NCBI RefSeq assembly: GCF_036053395.1 | Contig: NZ_CP107942.1 | Coordinates: 5,963,501 to 6,027,500 of the forward strand | DNA: 64,000 nucleotides | Direction: 5' to 3' | Origin: Actinoplanes sp. NBC_00393 | GTDB taxonomy: Bacteria; Actinomycetota; Actinomycetes; Mycobacteriales; Micromonosporaceae | In this document: positions 46,567 through 55,225 of the stretch, piece by piece | Position numbering within the stretch: position 1 is the stretch's first letter | How the letters are laid out: every line of letters starts with the position of its first letter | Notes under the pieces: generated by a model | The model's input: only the letters and a program-made list of their open reading frames with translations | What the model was told of the DNA's origin: nothing | Database searches by the model: none | Made by a program: the position numbers and the translations under genes

Positions 46567-48270
46567 TCAGCGGCGCAGACGCCCGCGCAACTGCGCCACC
46601 AGCGGTTTCAGGTCCCGCCGGTCGAGCGCGAACGCCACCACGCCGAACACCACCACGACCGCGACACCGCCCAGCATGCCTTCCGCGAGCCGGGCGAACA
46701 CCCCCGGGGTTGACCCGAACGCCGCGTCGAGGCCGGACACCACACCCCATCCGGCGGCCGCGGCCAGGCCACCGGCCAGTACCGCCGCCACGGTCGCCCG
46801 GGTCAGGCCGGCCAGCGCCTCCGGGCCGGCATGCCGGCGCACCGCCAGCACCAGCAGCACCGCGAGCACCGTCATCCCGATCGAGTTCGCCAGGCCCAGT
46901 CCGAAGACCTGCCGTTGCTCGCCGAGGCCGACGAACGCGAGTGCGGCAGCCGCCGCGACCACCCAGCCCGCGGCCGTGGCGAACGCTGCCGCCCGGGTCG
47001 CTCCCCGCGCGTAGAGCGCCCGCGACAACAACGCGAACAACGCGTAGCCGAACAGGCCGGGCGCGAACCCGACGATGCCCGACCAGGCCGGTTCGGCCTG
47101 CATCAGGGACGCGGCGGGCACGGCGAGCGCGGCGAGCGCGGCCGCGCCGAGACCAGCAAGAAGCATCACGGTACGCGCGGTCGACGCCAACGTCTCCCGA
47201 TAGGTGCCCTCGTCACCGTGCTCCGCGGCGGCGGACAACCGGGGGTAGACCGCGGTGGCCAGCGGCACCGCGAGCACCGCCCAGGGCAGCAGGAACACCG
47301 TCTGCGCCGAGTTGTAGAGGGTGAGCCCGCCACCGGCCACCAGCGCGACCACGACCAGCAGCATCACCTGCTGGGAGCCGACGGTGACCGCACCCGCCCA
47401 GCCGAGCCGGACCGCCTTGCGCCCCTCACCGGCCGGGAACCGCAATGCCGGCCGCAACCGCACGCGCAGCCGCCGCATCGGGATCACCAGACACAGCGAG
47501 AGCACCACGACGCCGAGGGTGGTGCCCACCGACAGGGTCAGCTGCCCGGCCGTGGACAGGCCGGGCAGATCGCTCCGGGCGCCGTCGATCACCGCGTAGG
47601 TGAGGTAAGCCCCCATCACGGTCACGCTGGACAGCAGCGGGGCGATCACCGGCCAGGCGAACCGGTGATGGGCCTGCAGCACGCCGGTCAGCACGATGCC
47701 GATGCCGTAGAGCGGCAGCTGCGGCGCGAAGACCCGCAGCATGGCGGCGACGGTCTCCTGCTGGTCGGCGGGCACATCCGGCAGCAGGGCCGCGATCGGC
47801 CCGGCGAGGAGCGCGACCAGCACGGCCAGCGGGATGAGCAGCAACAGGACCCAGGTCAGCAGGGCCGAGGCGACGGCGTTCACCCGGCGGTGGTCGCCGG
47901 CCGACACCGAACCGGCCAGCAGCGGCACGACCAGGCTGGCCAGGGCGCCCCCGGCGACCAGCTCGAAGACGATGTTCGGGATGACGTTGGCGGCGTTGTA
48001 GCCGTCGCCCAGAGCACCGTACCCGACCGTGCTGTTGAAGACGAAGGTCCGGCCGAAGCCGGCCAGCCGGGCCACCACGGTCAGAACGGTGATCAGGGCG
48101 GCCGCACCGGCGATCTTCGCCGCGGTCCCGACAGCTGGTTTACCACCGGCGACCGGCGGCTCCGCCCCGGCGGCCGACGAGTCCCCGCCGGTGGCCGACG
48201 AGTCCACGCCGGTGGCGGGCGGCTTCACGCCGGTGGCCGGCGGCCGAGCTCGTCGAGGCGCCGCAGCCAC
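46567..48270 (-). CDS. murJ: MurJ/MviN-type lipid II flippase
   Basis: 567 residues, about fourteen helices of the MOP superfamily. MurJ hallmarks: ALITVLTVVARLAGFGRTFVF, NAANVIPNIVFELVAGGALASLVVPLL, FAPQLPLYGIGIVLTGVLQAHHRF. It flips lipid-linked precursors across the membrane. The N-terminal ~45 residues are an Ala/Gly/Pro-rich disordered stretch with PATGVDSSATGGDSS repeats. GTG start lies inside the end of the upstream MraY-like gene (46-nt overlap). This may be a second, non-essential-type MurJ; the MTB-type gene with kinase domain is not here. Confidence 0.85.
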   Translation of the reverse strand: MAAAPRRARPPATGVKPPATGVDSSATGGDSSAAGAEPPVAGGKPAVGTAAKIAGAAALITVLTVVARLAGFGRTFVFNSTVGYGALGDGYNAANVIPNIVFELVAGGALASLVVPLLAGSVSAGDHRRVNAVASALLTWVLLLLIPLAVLVALLAGPIAALLPDVPADQQETVAAMLRVFAPQLPLYGIGIVLTGVLQAHHRFAWPVIAPLLSSVTVMGAYLTYAVIDGARSDLPGLSTAGQLTLSVGTTLGVVVLSLCLVIPMRRLRVRLRPALRFPAGEGRKAVRLGWAGAVTVGSQQVMLLVVVALVAGGGLTLYNSAQTVFLLPWAVLAVPLATAVYPRLSAAAEHGDEGTYRETLASTARTVMLLAGLGAAALAALAVPAASLMQAEPAWSGIVGFAPGLFGYALFALLSRALYARGATRAAAFATAAGWVVAAAAALAFVGLGEQRQVFGLGLANSIGMTVLAVLLVLAVRRHAGPEALAGLTRATVAAVLAGGLAAAAGWGVVSGLDAAFGSTPGVFARLAEGMLGGVAVVVVFGVVAFALDRRDLKPLVAQLRGRLRR

Positions 48271-49055
48271 GGCGTGTCCTGAATGACCTTGGTGAAGCTG
48301 ACCTTCTCGCTGGCCGCGGTCAGCGCGGCCAGCCCGGCCAGCGCCACCGCCCGCCCCGCCGTCCCGGTACGCGCCGTCAGCGCCACCCCGAGCAGCGCGC
48401 CCAGCGCGTTCGCCCCGGAGTCCCCGAGCATGATCTCCTCGTTCAGATCAGCCGGCAGCAGCGCCGAGCCGGCGCCCAGCGTCCCGGCCGTCATCGACGC
48501 GTTGCGGCCCACCGCCAGCGGCGCGCCGATGATCATCCCAGCCTTGATCGCCCGCCCCGGGCGCAGATCCAGCAGGTTCAGCAGGTTCGCCGTCCCCGCG
48601 ATCACCCCGGCGCCCAGCAGCACGTCCACGCCGCGCCCGAACCGCCCGGACCGCCGGCTGCCGACCAGAGCCGACGCCGCCAGCCCGGCCGCGCCCACGC
48701 CGGCGATCTTCACGAGGCCGCTGGTGACCCGCCCCTCGCGCAGCGCGCCGAGGTGCCCGGCGAAGCCCTTCGCCGCCTTCTGCTCGGGCCGGTTGCCGAC
48801 GACGTCGTCGTAGAAACCGACCGCCCCGCTCACCGTCCCGGCCGTCACCGCCGCGGCCGCCAACCTGCGGTCGCGGGCTCCGGAAGCGGCGCCGAACGTG
48901 GCGCCCAGCGCGAGTGCCGGGCCACCGGCCAGCGACACGGTACGCCCGTGGAAGTTGGTCCGGCGCAGCTCACCCGCGTTCGGGTCGCGGCGCACCCAGG
49001 CGAGCGTGGTCCGGGCGACTGACGCGCCGATGCCGAACGAGCGGAGGAAAGCCAT
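48225..49055 (-). CDS. MraY/WecA-like phosphosugar transferase
   Basis: 276 residues. It has the polyprenyl-phosphate N-acetylhexosamine-1-phosphate transferase hallmarks: GFYDDVVG (Asp pair), NLLNLLDLRPGRAIKAG (NxxNxxDGxxxL-like motif III), EEIMLGDSGANALGALLGV. It is shorter than a typical MraY (~360), with fewer clear helices, so activity should be treated with care. It lies just upstream of murJ and 21 bp after mctB. Confidence 0.82.
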   Translation of the reverse strand: MAFLRSFGIGASVARTTLAWVRRDPNAGELRRTNFHGRTVSLAGGPALALGATFGAASGARDRRLAAAAVTAGTVSGAVGFYDDVVGNRPEQKAAKGFAGHLGALREGRVTSGLVKIAGVGAAGLAASALVGSRRSGRFGRGVDVLLGAGVIAGTANLLNLLDLRPGRAIKAGMIIGAPLAVGRNASMTAGTLGAGSALLPADLNEEIMLGDSGANALGALLGVALTARTGTAGRAVALAGLAALTAASEKVSFTKVIQDTPWLRRLDELGRRPPA

Positions 49056-49076
49056 GGCCGAGAAGTCTAGACGCGG

Positions 49077-50009
49077 CTACTGCAGCGGCGCCGGGACCAT
49101 CGAGGTGGCGCCCGCGGCGAGTCCGTACTGACCGACCCGGTCCAGCACCAGCCGCTCGTACGTCGCCATCCCGGTGGCCACCTGGCCCTGCACGGTGCTC
49201 ACGTTGTCCACCGTGGAGATCTCCTTGACCAGCGCCGGGTCGTTGCGCACCCCGGACACCAGGTTGCCCTCGCCGGCGCTGTCGCCGGCCACCACCAACG
49301 GCCGGGTCCGGCCGAACTGGTCGGCCATGGTGACCGCAGCCTGGCTCTTCTTGCCGGCTTCCTTGTCGGTCGCCGGCGGGCCGGCCACCAGCACGATCGC
49401 CTCCGCGCCGCCGGTCGCCTTCTCCGCGACGGTGACGTAGCCCGGCTGCGAGAAGGCGGTCAGCACGGCGGTCACGTCGTCCGCGGTCGGCGACGCGGCG
49501 GCGCCCTGCTGCAGGGTGAGCGCGAGCAGCGCGCTCGCCGTCTCCACACCGTCGCTGTTGTTGGGCAGCCCGGTCACCGGGATGCTCGGCTGCGACGACG
49601 CGTGCGCCAGGTCGAGCAGCTCGTTGGCGTTGGCCGTCTCGAAGAACTTCGTCTCCACGGTCACCCGGGCGGTCACCGTCGCACCGGCCACGTTCAGCAT
49701 CTCGAGGACGCCCTCGGACGAGTCACCGGCCTCCGGCAGCGTCACCACGGCCACCTTGCGCCCGGCCAGCTTGCCGGCCAGACCGTACGGCGCCATCTCC
49801 CGGGCGAACTCCTGGTTGCGGCTCAGCTCGTCACGCGCCTGGGTGACCTGGTCCCGCTTGAGGTCGTTGTCCTTCTTCAGGGCGCTCAGGTTGTCCTTCA
49901 GGTTCTCCGAGACCGGGCCGTTGAGGGCGGCGGTGCCGACCACCAGGCCGATCGCGAGCGCCAGGAAGACCGCGGTGAGCGACACCACGTGGTACCGGAA
50001 GTTGATCAC
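49077..50009 (-). CDS. mctB: MctB-like copper-transport outer-layer protein
   Basis: 310 residues. N-terminal FRYHVVSLTAVFLALAIGLVVGTAALNGPV anchor followed by a coiled coil (ENLKDNLSALKKDNDLKRDQVTQARDEL), the shape of mycobacterial MctB (Rv1698), which affects copper export and envelope permeability. The remainder is an extracytoplasmic alpha/beta domain (KVAVVTLPEAGD). It follows steA by 7 bp, the same order as Rv1697-Rv1698. Copper transport is known only for the mycobacterial protein. Confidence 0.88.
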   Translation of the reverse strand: MINFRYHVVSLTAVFLALAIGLVVGTAALNGPVSENLKDNLSALKKDNDLKRDQVTQARDELSRNQEFAREMAPYGLAGKLAGRKVAVVTLPEAGDSSEGVLEMLNVAGATVTARVTVETKFFETANANELLDLAHASSQPSIPVTGLPNNSDGVETASALLALTLQQGAAASPTADDVTAVLTAFSQPGYVTVAEKATGGAEAIVLVAGPPATDKEAGKKSQAAVTMADQFGRTRPLVVAGDSAGEGNLVSGVRNDPALVKEISTVDNVSTVQGQVATGMATYERLVLDRVGQYGLAAGATSMVPAPLQ

Positions 50010-50016
50010 GATGCCC

Positions 50017-51201
50017 TCAGAAAAGATTGCCCAGCTGGAAGACGAAATTGTCCCACCACTCGGACACCACGGTGAGATACGCCTTCCCCACCGTCGATAC
50101 CGCGACCGCCGACGCCATCGCCGCCATCGCGGACAGGACCAGGAGCAGCAGCGCCGACCCGGAGATGTTCTGCCGGTACAGCCGGCTCACACCTTTCGCG
50201 TCGACCAGTTTCCCGCCGACCTTCAGGCGGGTCAGGAAGGTGGAGGCCATGCCGCCGCGGCCCTTGTCCAGGAACTCCACCAGGTTCGCGTGGGTGCCGA
50301 CCGCCACGATCAGTGACGCGCCCTTCTCGTCGGCCAGCAGCATCGCCAGATCCTCGCTGGTCGCCGCGGCCGGGAAGGTCAGCGCGTCGACGTCCAGGTT
50401 CTTCACGCGCTCCAGGCCGGGGGCGCGCCCGTCCGGGTACGCATGCACGACGACCTCGGCGCCGCAGCGCAGCACGTCGTCGGTGACCGAGTCCATGTCG
50501 CCGATGATCAGATCGGGGGTGTACCCGTTCTCCACCAGGGCGTCGGCCCCGCCGTCCACGCCGATCAGGACCGGCTTGTACTCACGGATGTAGGGCCGCA
50601 GGACGTCCAGGTCTTCCTTGTAGTCGTAGCCGCGGACCACGATCAGCACGTGCCGGCCGGCGATGCTGGTCTGCACGTCGGGCACACCGACACCGTCGAG
50701 GAGCAGGTCGCGTTCCTGCTTCAGATAGTCCATGGTGTTCGCCGCGAACGCCTCGAGCTGCACGGACAGGCCCTCACGGGCGTCCGCCATGGCCTTGGCC
50801 ACCGACTCCGCGTCCTGCCGCTCACCGCTCGCCACCGGAGCGCCGTCGAGCAGCACCGTGCCGCCCTCGATGCTGACGATCTGACCCTCGCGGATCCCCT
50901 GGAAGACCTCCTCGCCGAGGTTGTCGACCAGGATCACGCCGCCCTGGATCAGCACCTCGGGCCCCAGGTTCGGATACCGCCCGGAGATCGACGGCTTCAC
51001 GTTGAGCACCGCGGTCACCCCGGCCGCCACCAGCGAATCGGCGGCCACCCGGTCGAGGTCGACGTGGTCGATCACCGCGATCTCACCGGGCCGCAGCCGG
51101 CCGGTCAGCCGCTTGGTCCGCCGGTCCAGCCGGGCCAGCCCGGAGACCGGGCCCGGCTCGGTCGAGCGGGTCCGGCGCAGCGTGGGAATCGGAAGTCGCA
51201 T
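50017..51201 (-). CDS. steA: SteA-like cytokinetic ring protein
   Basis: 394 residues from ATG 51201 with AGGATGG upstream. Conserved body: GLARLDRRTKRLTGRLRPGEIAVIDHVDLDRVAADSLV, VLNVKPSISGRYPNLGPEVLI, then the thiamine-pyrophosphokinase-like core PVLIGVDGGADALVENGYTPDLIIGDMDSV, and a C-terminal membrane helix (ALLLLVLSAMAAMASAVAV). In Corynebacterium the orthologue acts with SteB in cell separation. It precedes mctB. Confidence 0.9.
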   Translation of the reverse strand: MRLPIPTLRRTRSTEPGPVSGLARLDRRTKRLTGRLRPGEIAVIDHVDLDRVAADSLVAAGVTAVLNVKPSISGRYPNLGPEVLIQGGVILVDNLGEEVFQGIREGQIVSIEGGTVLLDGAPVASGERQDAESVAKAMADAREGLSVQLEAFAANTMDYLKQERDLLLDGVGVPDVQTSIAGRHVLIVVRGYDYKEDLDVLRPYIREYKPVLIGVDGGADALVENGYTPDLIIGDMDSVTDDVLRCGAEVVVHAYPDGRAPGLERVKNLDVDALTFPAAATSEDLAMLLADEKGASLIVAVGTHANLVEFLDKGRGGMASTFLTRLKVGGKLVDAKGVSRLYRQNISGSALLLLVLSAMAAMASAVAVSTVGKAYLTVVSEWWDNFVFQLGNLF

Positions 51202-51274
51202 CCCGGCCATCCTGACACGCCGTCGCACGCCGTCCCCTCGCGACATGCGCCAGCTCACTGACAAGACGGACAAG

Positions 51275-51353
51275 TCAGGATTATTCACGAGGTGGAGATC
51301 ACCTGCCTCCCTTGCGCGACGACCCACTCAAGGTCGGTCGTGAATAATCCTGA
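51275..51353. repeat. 16-bp perfect inverted repeat between recN and steA
   Basis: TCAGGATTATTCACGA (51275-51290) and its exact complement (51338-51353), 47-nt loop. The right arm ends at the base before the recN stop codon. Its core is AT-rich, unlike everything around it. Candidate transcription or RNA-processing signal between recN and steA, or a small palindromic mobile element. Confidence 0.75.
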
Positions 51354-53111
51354 TCAGGCACGTTTCTCCCGAGCAGCTACCGACAGCAACTCCTCAGCGT
51401 GTGCAATACCAAGATCAGAATCGGGCAGACCGGCCAGCATCCGGGACAACTCACGCGCCCGCTCGGTCTCCTCGACGATCCGCACGCCACTCGTCGTGAT
51501 CGCGCCACCGGTGTCCTTCGCGACCACGAGATGGCGATCGGCGAACGCCGCGACCTGCGGCAGGTGCGTCACGACCAACACCTGATGCGTACGCGCCAAC
51601 CGCGCCAACCGCCGCCCGATCTCCACCGCGGCCGTCCCGCCCACCCCGGAGTCCACCTCGTCGAACACCAGGGTCGGCGGCCCACCCGCACCGGCGAACA
51701 CCACCTCGATGGCCAGCATCACCCGGGACAGCTCGCCCCCGGAAGCGCCCTTCTGCAGCGGCAGCGCCGGCGCACCCGGGTGAGCCAGCAACCGCAGCTC
51801 CACCTCGTCGGCGCCGTCCGCACCGGCCGCCAGGTCCACCCCGTCGACCGTCACCGTCGGCTCGTCCCGCGACGGCGGCCGGGTCAGCACCGCCACCTCG
51901 ACCCGCGCGTGCGGCATCGCCAGCCCGGCCAGCTCCACGCTGACCGCCTCGGAGAACCGGCCCGCCGCCTCCCGCCGCGCCGCCGTCAACCGCCCAGCCA
52001 GCTCACCGACCGTCGCCGCCAGCCGCTGCCGCTCCTTGTCCAGCTCGTCCAGCAGCTCGTCGGAGTTGTCCAGCTCGCTCAGCTTGGTCCGCGCGTTCTC
52101 CGCCCAGGCGATCACACCGTCGATGTCGTCCGCATATTTCCGGGTCAGCGCCCGCAGCGCGGCCCGCCGCTCGTAGATCGCCTCGAGCCGGGCCGGATCC
52201 GCGTCCAGCGTCCCCAGATAGGCCGACAGCTCGGAGGAGACGTCCCCGACCAGGGTGGCCGCCTCCTCGATCCGGGCGGCCAGATCACCGAGCGACGAAT
52301 CCACCGCCGACTGACCCTCCAGGGTCCGGCGGGCCAGACCGAGCAGCTGAGTCGCATCCGGGGTGTCGTCGGCCGCCTCCACCCCACCGGCCAGAGCCTG
52401 CGCCGCCAGCGTCGCCGCGACCCGCAGCCCCTCGGCGTGCTCGAGCCGCTGCACCTCGTTACGCAGGTCGTCGTCCTCACCGGGCTGCGGATCCACCCGG
52501 GTGATCTCGTCCAGGCCCAGCTTCAGCAGGTCGGCCTCCTGCGAGCGCTGCCGCGCGTTGCGCCGCCGGTCGGCCAGATCCTCGACCACCGCGCGCCACC
52601 GCGTGAACGCCTCCCGATAGCCCTCCAGCAGCTTCTCGTGCTCCGGCCCGGCGAACCGGTCCAGCGCCGAACGCTGCTCCGATGGCCGCAGCAGCCGCAA
52701 CTGGTCGGACTGCCCGTGCACCGCGAGAACCTGCTCGCCCAGCTCGCTGAGCGTCGACACCGGCATGCTGCGCCCGCCGACGTGCGCCCGGGACCGGCCC
52801 TCGGCCGTCACCGTGCGGCTCAGCAGCACCGAGCCGTCGTCGTCGGCCTCACCACCGGCGTCGGTGATCCGGGTCCGCACCGCGTCGCCCAGGGTGCCAC
52901 CCAGCTTCAGCCGGCCCTCCACCACCGCACGGCCCGGGTCGGCCCGCACCCGCCCGGCGTCGGCCCGGCCACCGAAGAGAAGTCCGAGACCGGTCACGAC
53001 CATGGTCTTACCGGCACCGGTCTCACCGGTGATCACATTCATTCCGGACGTGAGCCGCAGCGTGGTGTCGTCGATGACGCCGAGCCCGGTGATGCGCAGT
53101 TCCTCCAGCAC
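51354..53111 (-). CDS. recN: DNA repair protein RecN
   Basis: 585 residues from GTG 53111; a TTG at 53141 is also in frame. SMC-like: Walker A GETGAGKTMVV, long coiled coils in the middle, signature GASGGELSRVMLAIEVV, Walker B TLVFDEVDSGVGG, and VTHLPQVAAFADRHLVV. RecN gathers double-strand break ends for recombination. No LexA-type operator is evident immediately upstream. Lies between nadK and steA. Confidence 0.95.
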   Translation of the reverse strand: MLEELRITGLGVIDDTTLRLTSGMNVITGETGAGKTMVVTGLGLLFGGRADAGRVRADPGRAVVEGRLKLGGTLGDAVRTRITDAGGEADDDGSVLLSRTVTAEGRSRAHVGGRSMPVSTLSELGEQVLAVHGQSDQLRLLRPSEQRSALDRFAGPEHEKLLEGYREAFTRWRAVVEDLADRRRNARQRSQEADLLKLGLDEITRVDPQPGEDDDLRNEVQRLEHAEGLRVAATLAAQALAGGVEAADDTPDATQLLGLARRTLEGQSAVDSSLGDLAARIEEAATLVGDVSSELSAYLGTLDADPARLEAIYERRAALRALTRKYADDIDGVIAWAENARTKLSELDNSDELLDELDKERQRLAATVGELAGRLTAARREAAGRFSEAVSVELAGLAMPHARVEVAVLTRPPSRDEPTVTVDGVDLAAGADGADEVELRLLAHPGAPALPLQKGASGGELSRVMLAIEVVFAGAGGPPTLVFDEVDSGVGGTAAVEIGRRLARLARTHQVLVVTHLPQVAAFADRHLVVAKDTGGAITTSGVRIVEETERARELSRMLAGLPDSDLGIAHAEELLSVAAREKRA

Positions 53112-53176
53112 AGGGCAGACAGTATCGGGACCCACCGACAAATGCCCACCGCGGGTAAGCAGGGCCGCCCCGAAGA

Positions 53177-54064
53177 TCAGCGTCGATTGCCCCGCCAGCC
53201 GACGACCGGCAACTCGAACTTCGCGACCAGCGTGTCGGTGAACGGACGCGGCGCCAACCGCACCAACCGGACCGGCAGCTGACCCCTTTCGACCGTCACC
53301 TTCGAGCCCGGCGGCAGGTCCCAGGTGCGACGCCCGTCACAACAGAGCACCGCAAAAGACGTGTACGGGTCGACCGTCAGCACGAACGTCGACGTCGGCG
53401 CGGTGACCAGCGGCTTGCTGAACAGCGCGTGCGCACTGATCGGCACCAGCAGCAGCGCCTCCACCTCGGGCCAGACCACCGGTCCGCCGGCCGAGAACGC
53501 GTACGCCGTCGACCCCGTCGGTGTGGCGCAAACCACACCGTCACAGCCGTACCGTGACAGCGGCCGCCCGTCGACATCGACCAGGAGCTCGAGCATCTGC
53601 GCCCGCTGCCCCTTCTCCACAGTCACCTCGTTGAGCGCCCACGACTCGGCGATCAGCCGCCCGTCGTACTCCGCCCGCACATCCAGCGTGAGCCGCTCGT
53701 CCACCTGGTACTCACCGGCCACCACCTCGGCCACCGCCTGGTCGATGTGCTCGATCTCCGCCTCGGCGAGGAAGCCCACCTTGCCCAGGTTGATGCCGAG
53801 CAGCGGCGCCTTCACCGGCCGGGCCAGCTCGGCGGCCCGCAGGAACGTGCCGTCACCGCCGAGCGCCAGCACGATCTCCACGTCGTCGGCGGCGCTCGGC
53901 CCCTCGACCGGTTTCACTCCCGGCGGCATGTCCAGGTCGGCGACCTCGTCCAGAATCACCCGCACCTCGAACCCGGCGGCGATCAGGTCCAGCGCCACCG
54001 CGCGGGCGTGCTGCGTACTCTGCCGACGCCCGGTGTGCGTCACCAGCAGGGCCGAGCGGGTCAT
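53177..54064 (-). CDS. nadK: NAD kinase
   Basis: 295 residues. GGDG motif LALGGDGTFLRAAEL, LGINLGKVGFLAEAE, and the NE/D motif WALNEVTVEKGQRAQ followed by CDGVVCATPTGSTAYAFSAGGPVV. Phosphorylates NAD to NADP. ATG 54064 overlaps the tlyA stop as ATGA and has GGAGGAGAA upstream. Confidence 0.96.
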   Translation of the reverse strand: MTRSALLVTHTGRRQSTQHARAVALDLIAAGFEVRVILDEVADLDMPPGVKPVEGPSAADDVEIVLALGGDGTFLRAAELARPVKAPLLGINLGKVGFLAEAEIEHIDQAVAEVVAGEYQVDERLTLDVRAEYDGRLIAESWALNEVTVEKGQRAQMLELLVDVDGRPLSRYGCDGVVCATPTGSTAYAFSAGGPVVWPEVEALLLVPISAHALFSKPLVTAPTSTFVLTVDPYTSFAVLCCDGRRTWDLPPGSKVTVERGQLPVRLVRLAPRPFTDTLVAKFELPVVGWRGNRR

Positions 54065-54888
54065 TTCTCCTCCTTGTCGAGGTGCCCACCTGCGGGCCCG
54101 GCAGCGACGACCGCCTCGATACGCGCCTTGTCGGCGGGCGGCGCGTCCCGCCGGAACCACACGAAGAACTCCACGTTGCCGCTCGGCCCGGGCAGCGGGC
54201 TCGCGGTCACGTCCACCACGCCCAAACCGAGCTCGGCGGCGGCAGCTGCGACGTCCAGCACGGCCTCGGCACGCAACCGCCAGTCGCGCACCACGCCGCC
54301 CGCGCCGACCCGCTCCTTGCCCACCTCGAACTGCGGCTTCACCATCAGCGCCAGGTCGCCGTCCGGCCCGGTGCAGGCCGCCAGCGCGGGCAGCACCAGC
54401 CGCAACGAGATGAACGAGAGGTCCGCCACGGTCAGATCCACCGGCCCGCCGATCGCCTCCGGCGTCAACGTCCGCACATTGGTACGTTCCTGCACCACGA
54501 CCCGCTCATCGGTGCGGATCGGCCAGGCCAGCTGCCCGTACCCGACATCGACCGCAACCACCTGCCGCGCCCCGGCGCGCAGCAGCACGTCGGTGAAGCC
54601 GCCGGTGGAGGCGCCGGCGTCGAGGCACCGCCGCCCCTCGACGCCGAGCCCCGCGAACGCCTTCAGCGCCCCCGCCAGCTTGTGCCCACCCCGGGACACA
54701 TACTCGGTCTGCGGATCCTCCCCGGTCACCACGACCGGGTCGGCCGGGTCCACCATCGCCGCCACCTTCTGCGCGACGATGCCCCGGACCTGCACCCGGC
54801 CGGCCGCGACGAGCGCGGCGGCCTGTTCCCGGGAACGAGCAAGCTTGCGGCGGACGAGCTCAGCGTCCAGTCGCGCACGGCGGGCCAT
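54061..54888 (-). CDS. tlyA: TlyA rRNA 2'-O-methyltransferase / hemolysin-family
   Basis: 275 residues. N-terminal S4 domain (RRARLDAELVRRKLARSREQAAALVAAGRVQV), then an FtsJ-like methyltransferase domain: SRGGHKLAGALKAF, SAM motif CLDAGASTGGFTDVLLRAGA, DLSFISLRLVLPAL, MVKPQFEVGKERVG. It methylates 16S and 23S rRNA riboses and determines capreomycin sensitivity in mycobacteria. ATG 54888 preceded by AAGGATC. Confidence 0.95.
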   Translation of the reverse strand: MARRARLDAELVRRKLARSREQAAALVAAGRVQVRGIVAQKVAAMVDPADPVVVTGEDPQTEYVSRGGHKLAGALKAFAGLGVEGRRCLDAGASTGGFTDVLLRAGARQVVAVDVGYGQLAWPIRTDERVVVQERTNVRTLTPEAIGGPVDLTVADLSFISLRLVLPALAACTGPDGDLALMVKPQFEVGKERVGAGGVVRDWRLRAEAVLDVAAAAAELGLGVVDVTASPLPGPSGNVEFFVWFRRDAPPADKARIEAVVAAGPAGGHLDKEEK

Positions 54889-54912
54889 CAAAGATCCTTC
54901 TGCGTACGGGTA

Positions 54913-55221
54913 TCAGCGGTCGATGCTCGCCAGGGTCTCCTGGAGCACCTGGTGCGCGGCCTCGTACTCAGCAATCTGCTCCCCCGGCGCGAGCCGCGCG
55001 GCATTGGCGAGCGACCGTAACACCGCGTCCACCGCCGGATGCCCCGTATCCTCCCCGTTCCCACCCGGCCCGCCGGGCTCGCCCACGCTCCCGGCGACTC
55101 CGCCCGGCTGTACACCGGGCGAAGGCGCGGGCCGGTAGCCACCCGGCGGCGGCGCAGGCCGATACCCGCCGGGCGGCGGACCCGGACGCGGGCCGGGCTG
55201 TGTGGAGTTCGGGAACGTCAC
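54913..55221 (-). CDS. Small Pro/Gly-rich protein upstream of tlyA
   Basis: 102 residues from GTG 55221 with GGAGG upstream. The N-terminal half is Pro/Gly-rich with PPPGGYRPAPPPGGYRP-type repeats; the C-terminal half is a helical, probably folded or coiled region (AVDAVLRSLANAARLAPGEQIAEYEAAHQVLQETLASID). Lies between the phasin-like gene and tlyA in the same direction. Not recognised further; the C-terminal part suggests a short interaction helix. Confidence 0.75.
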   Translation of the reverse strand: MTFPNSTQPGPRPGPPPGGYRPAPPPGGYRPAPSPGVQPGGVAGSVGEPGGPGGNGEDTGHPAVDAVLRSLANAARLAPGEQIAEYEAAHQVLQETLASIDR

Positions 55222-55225
55222 GGGA

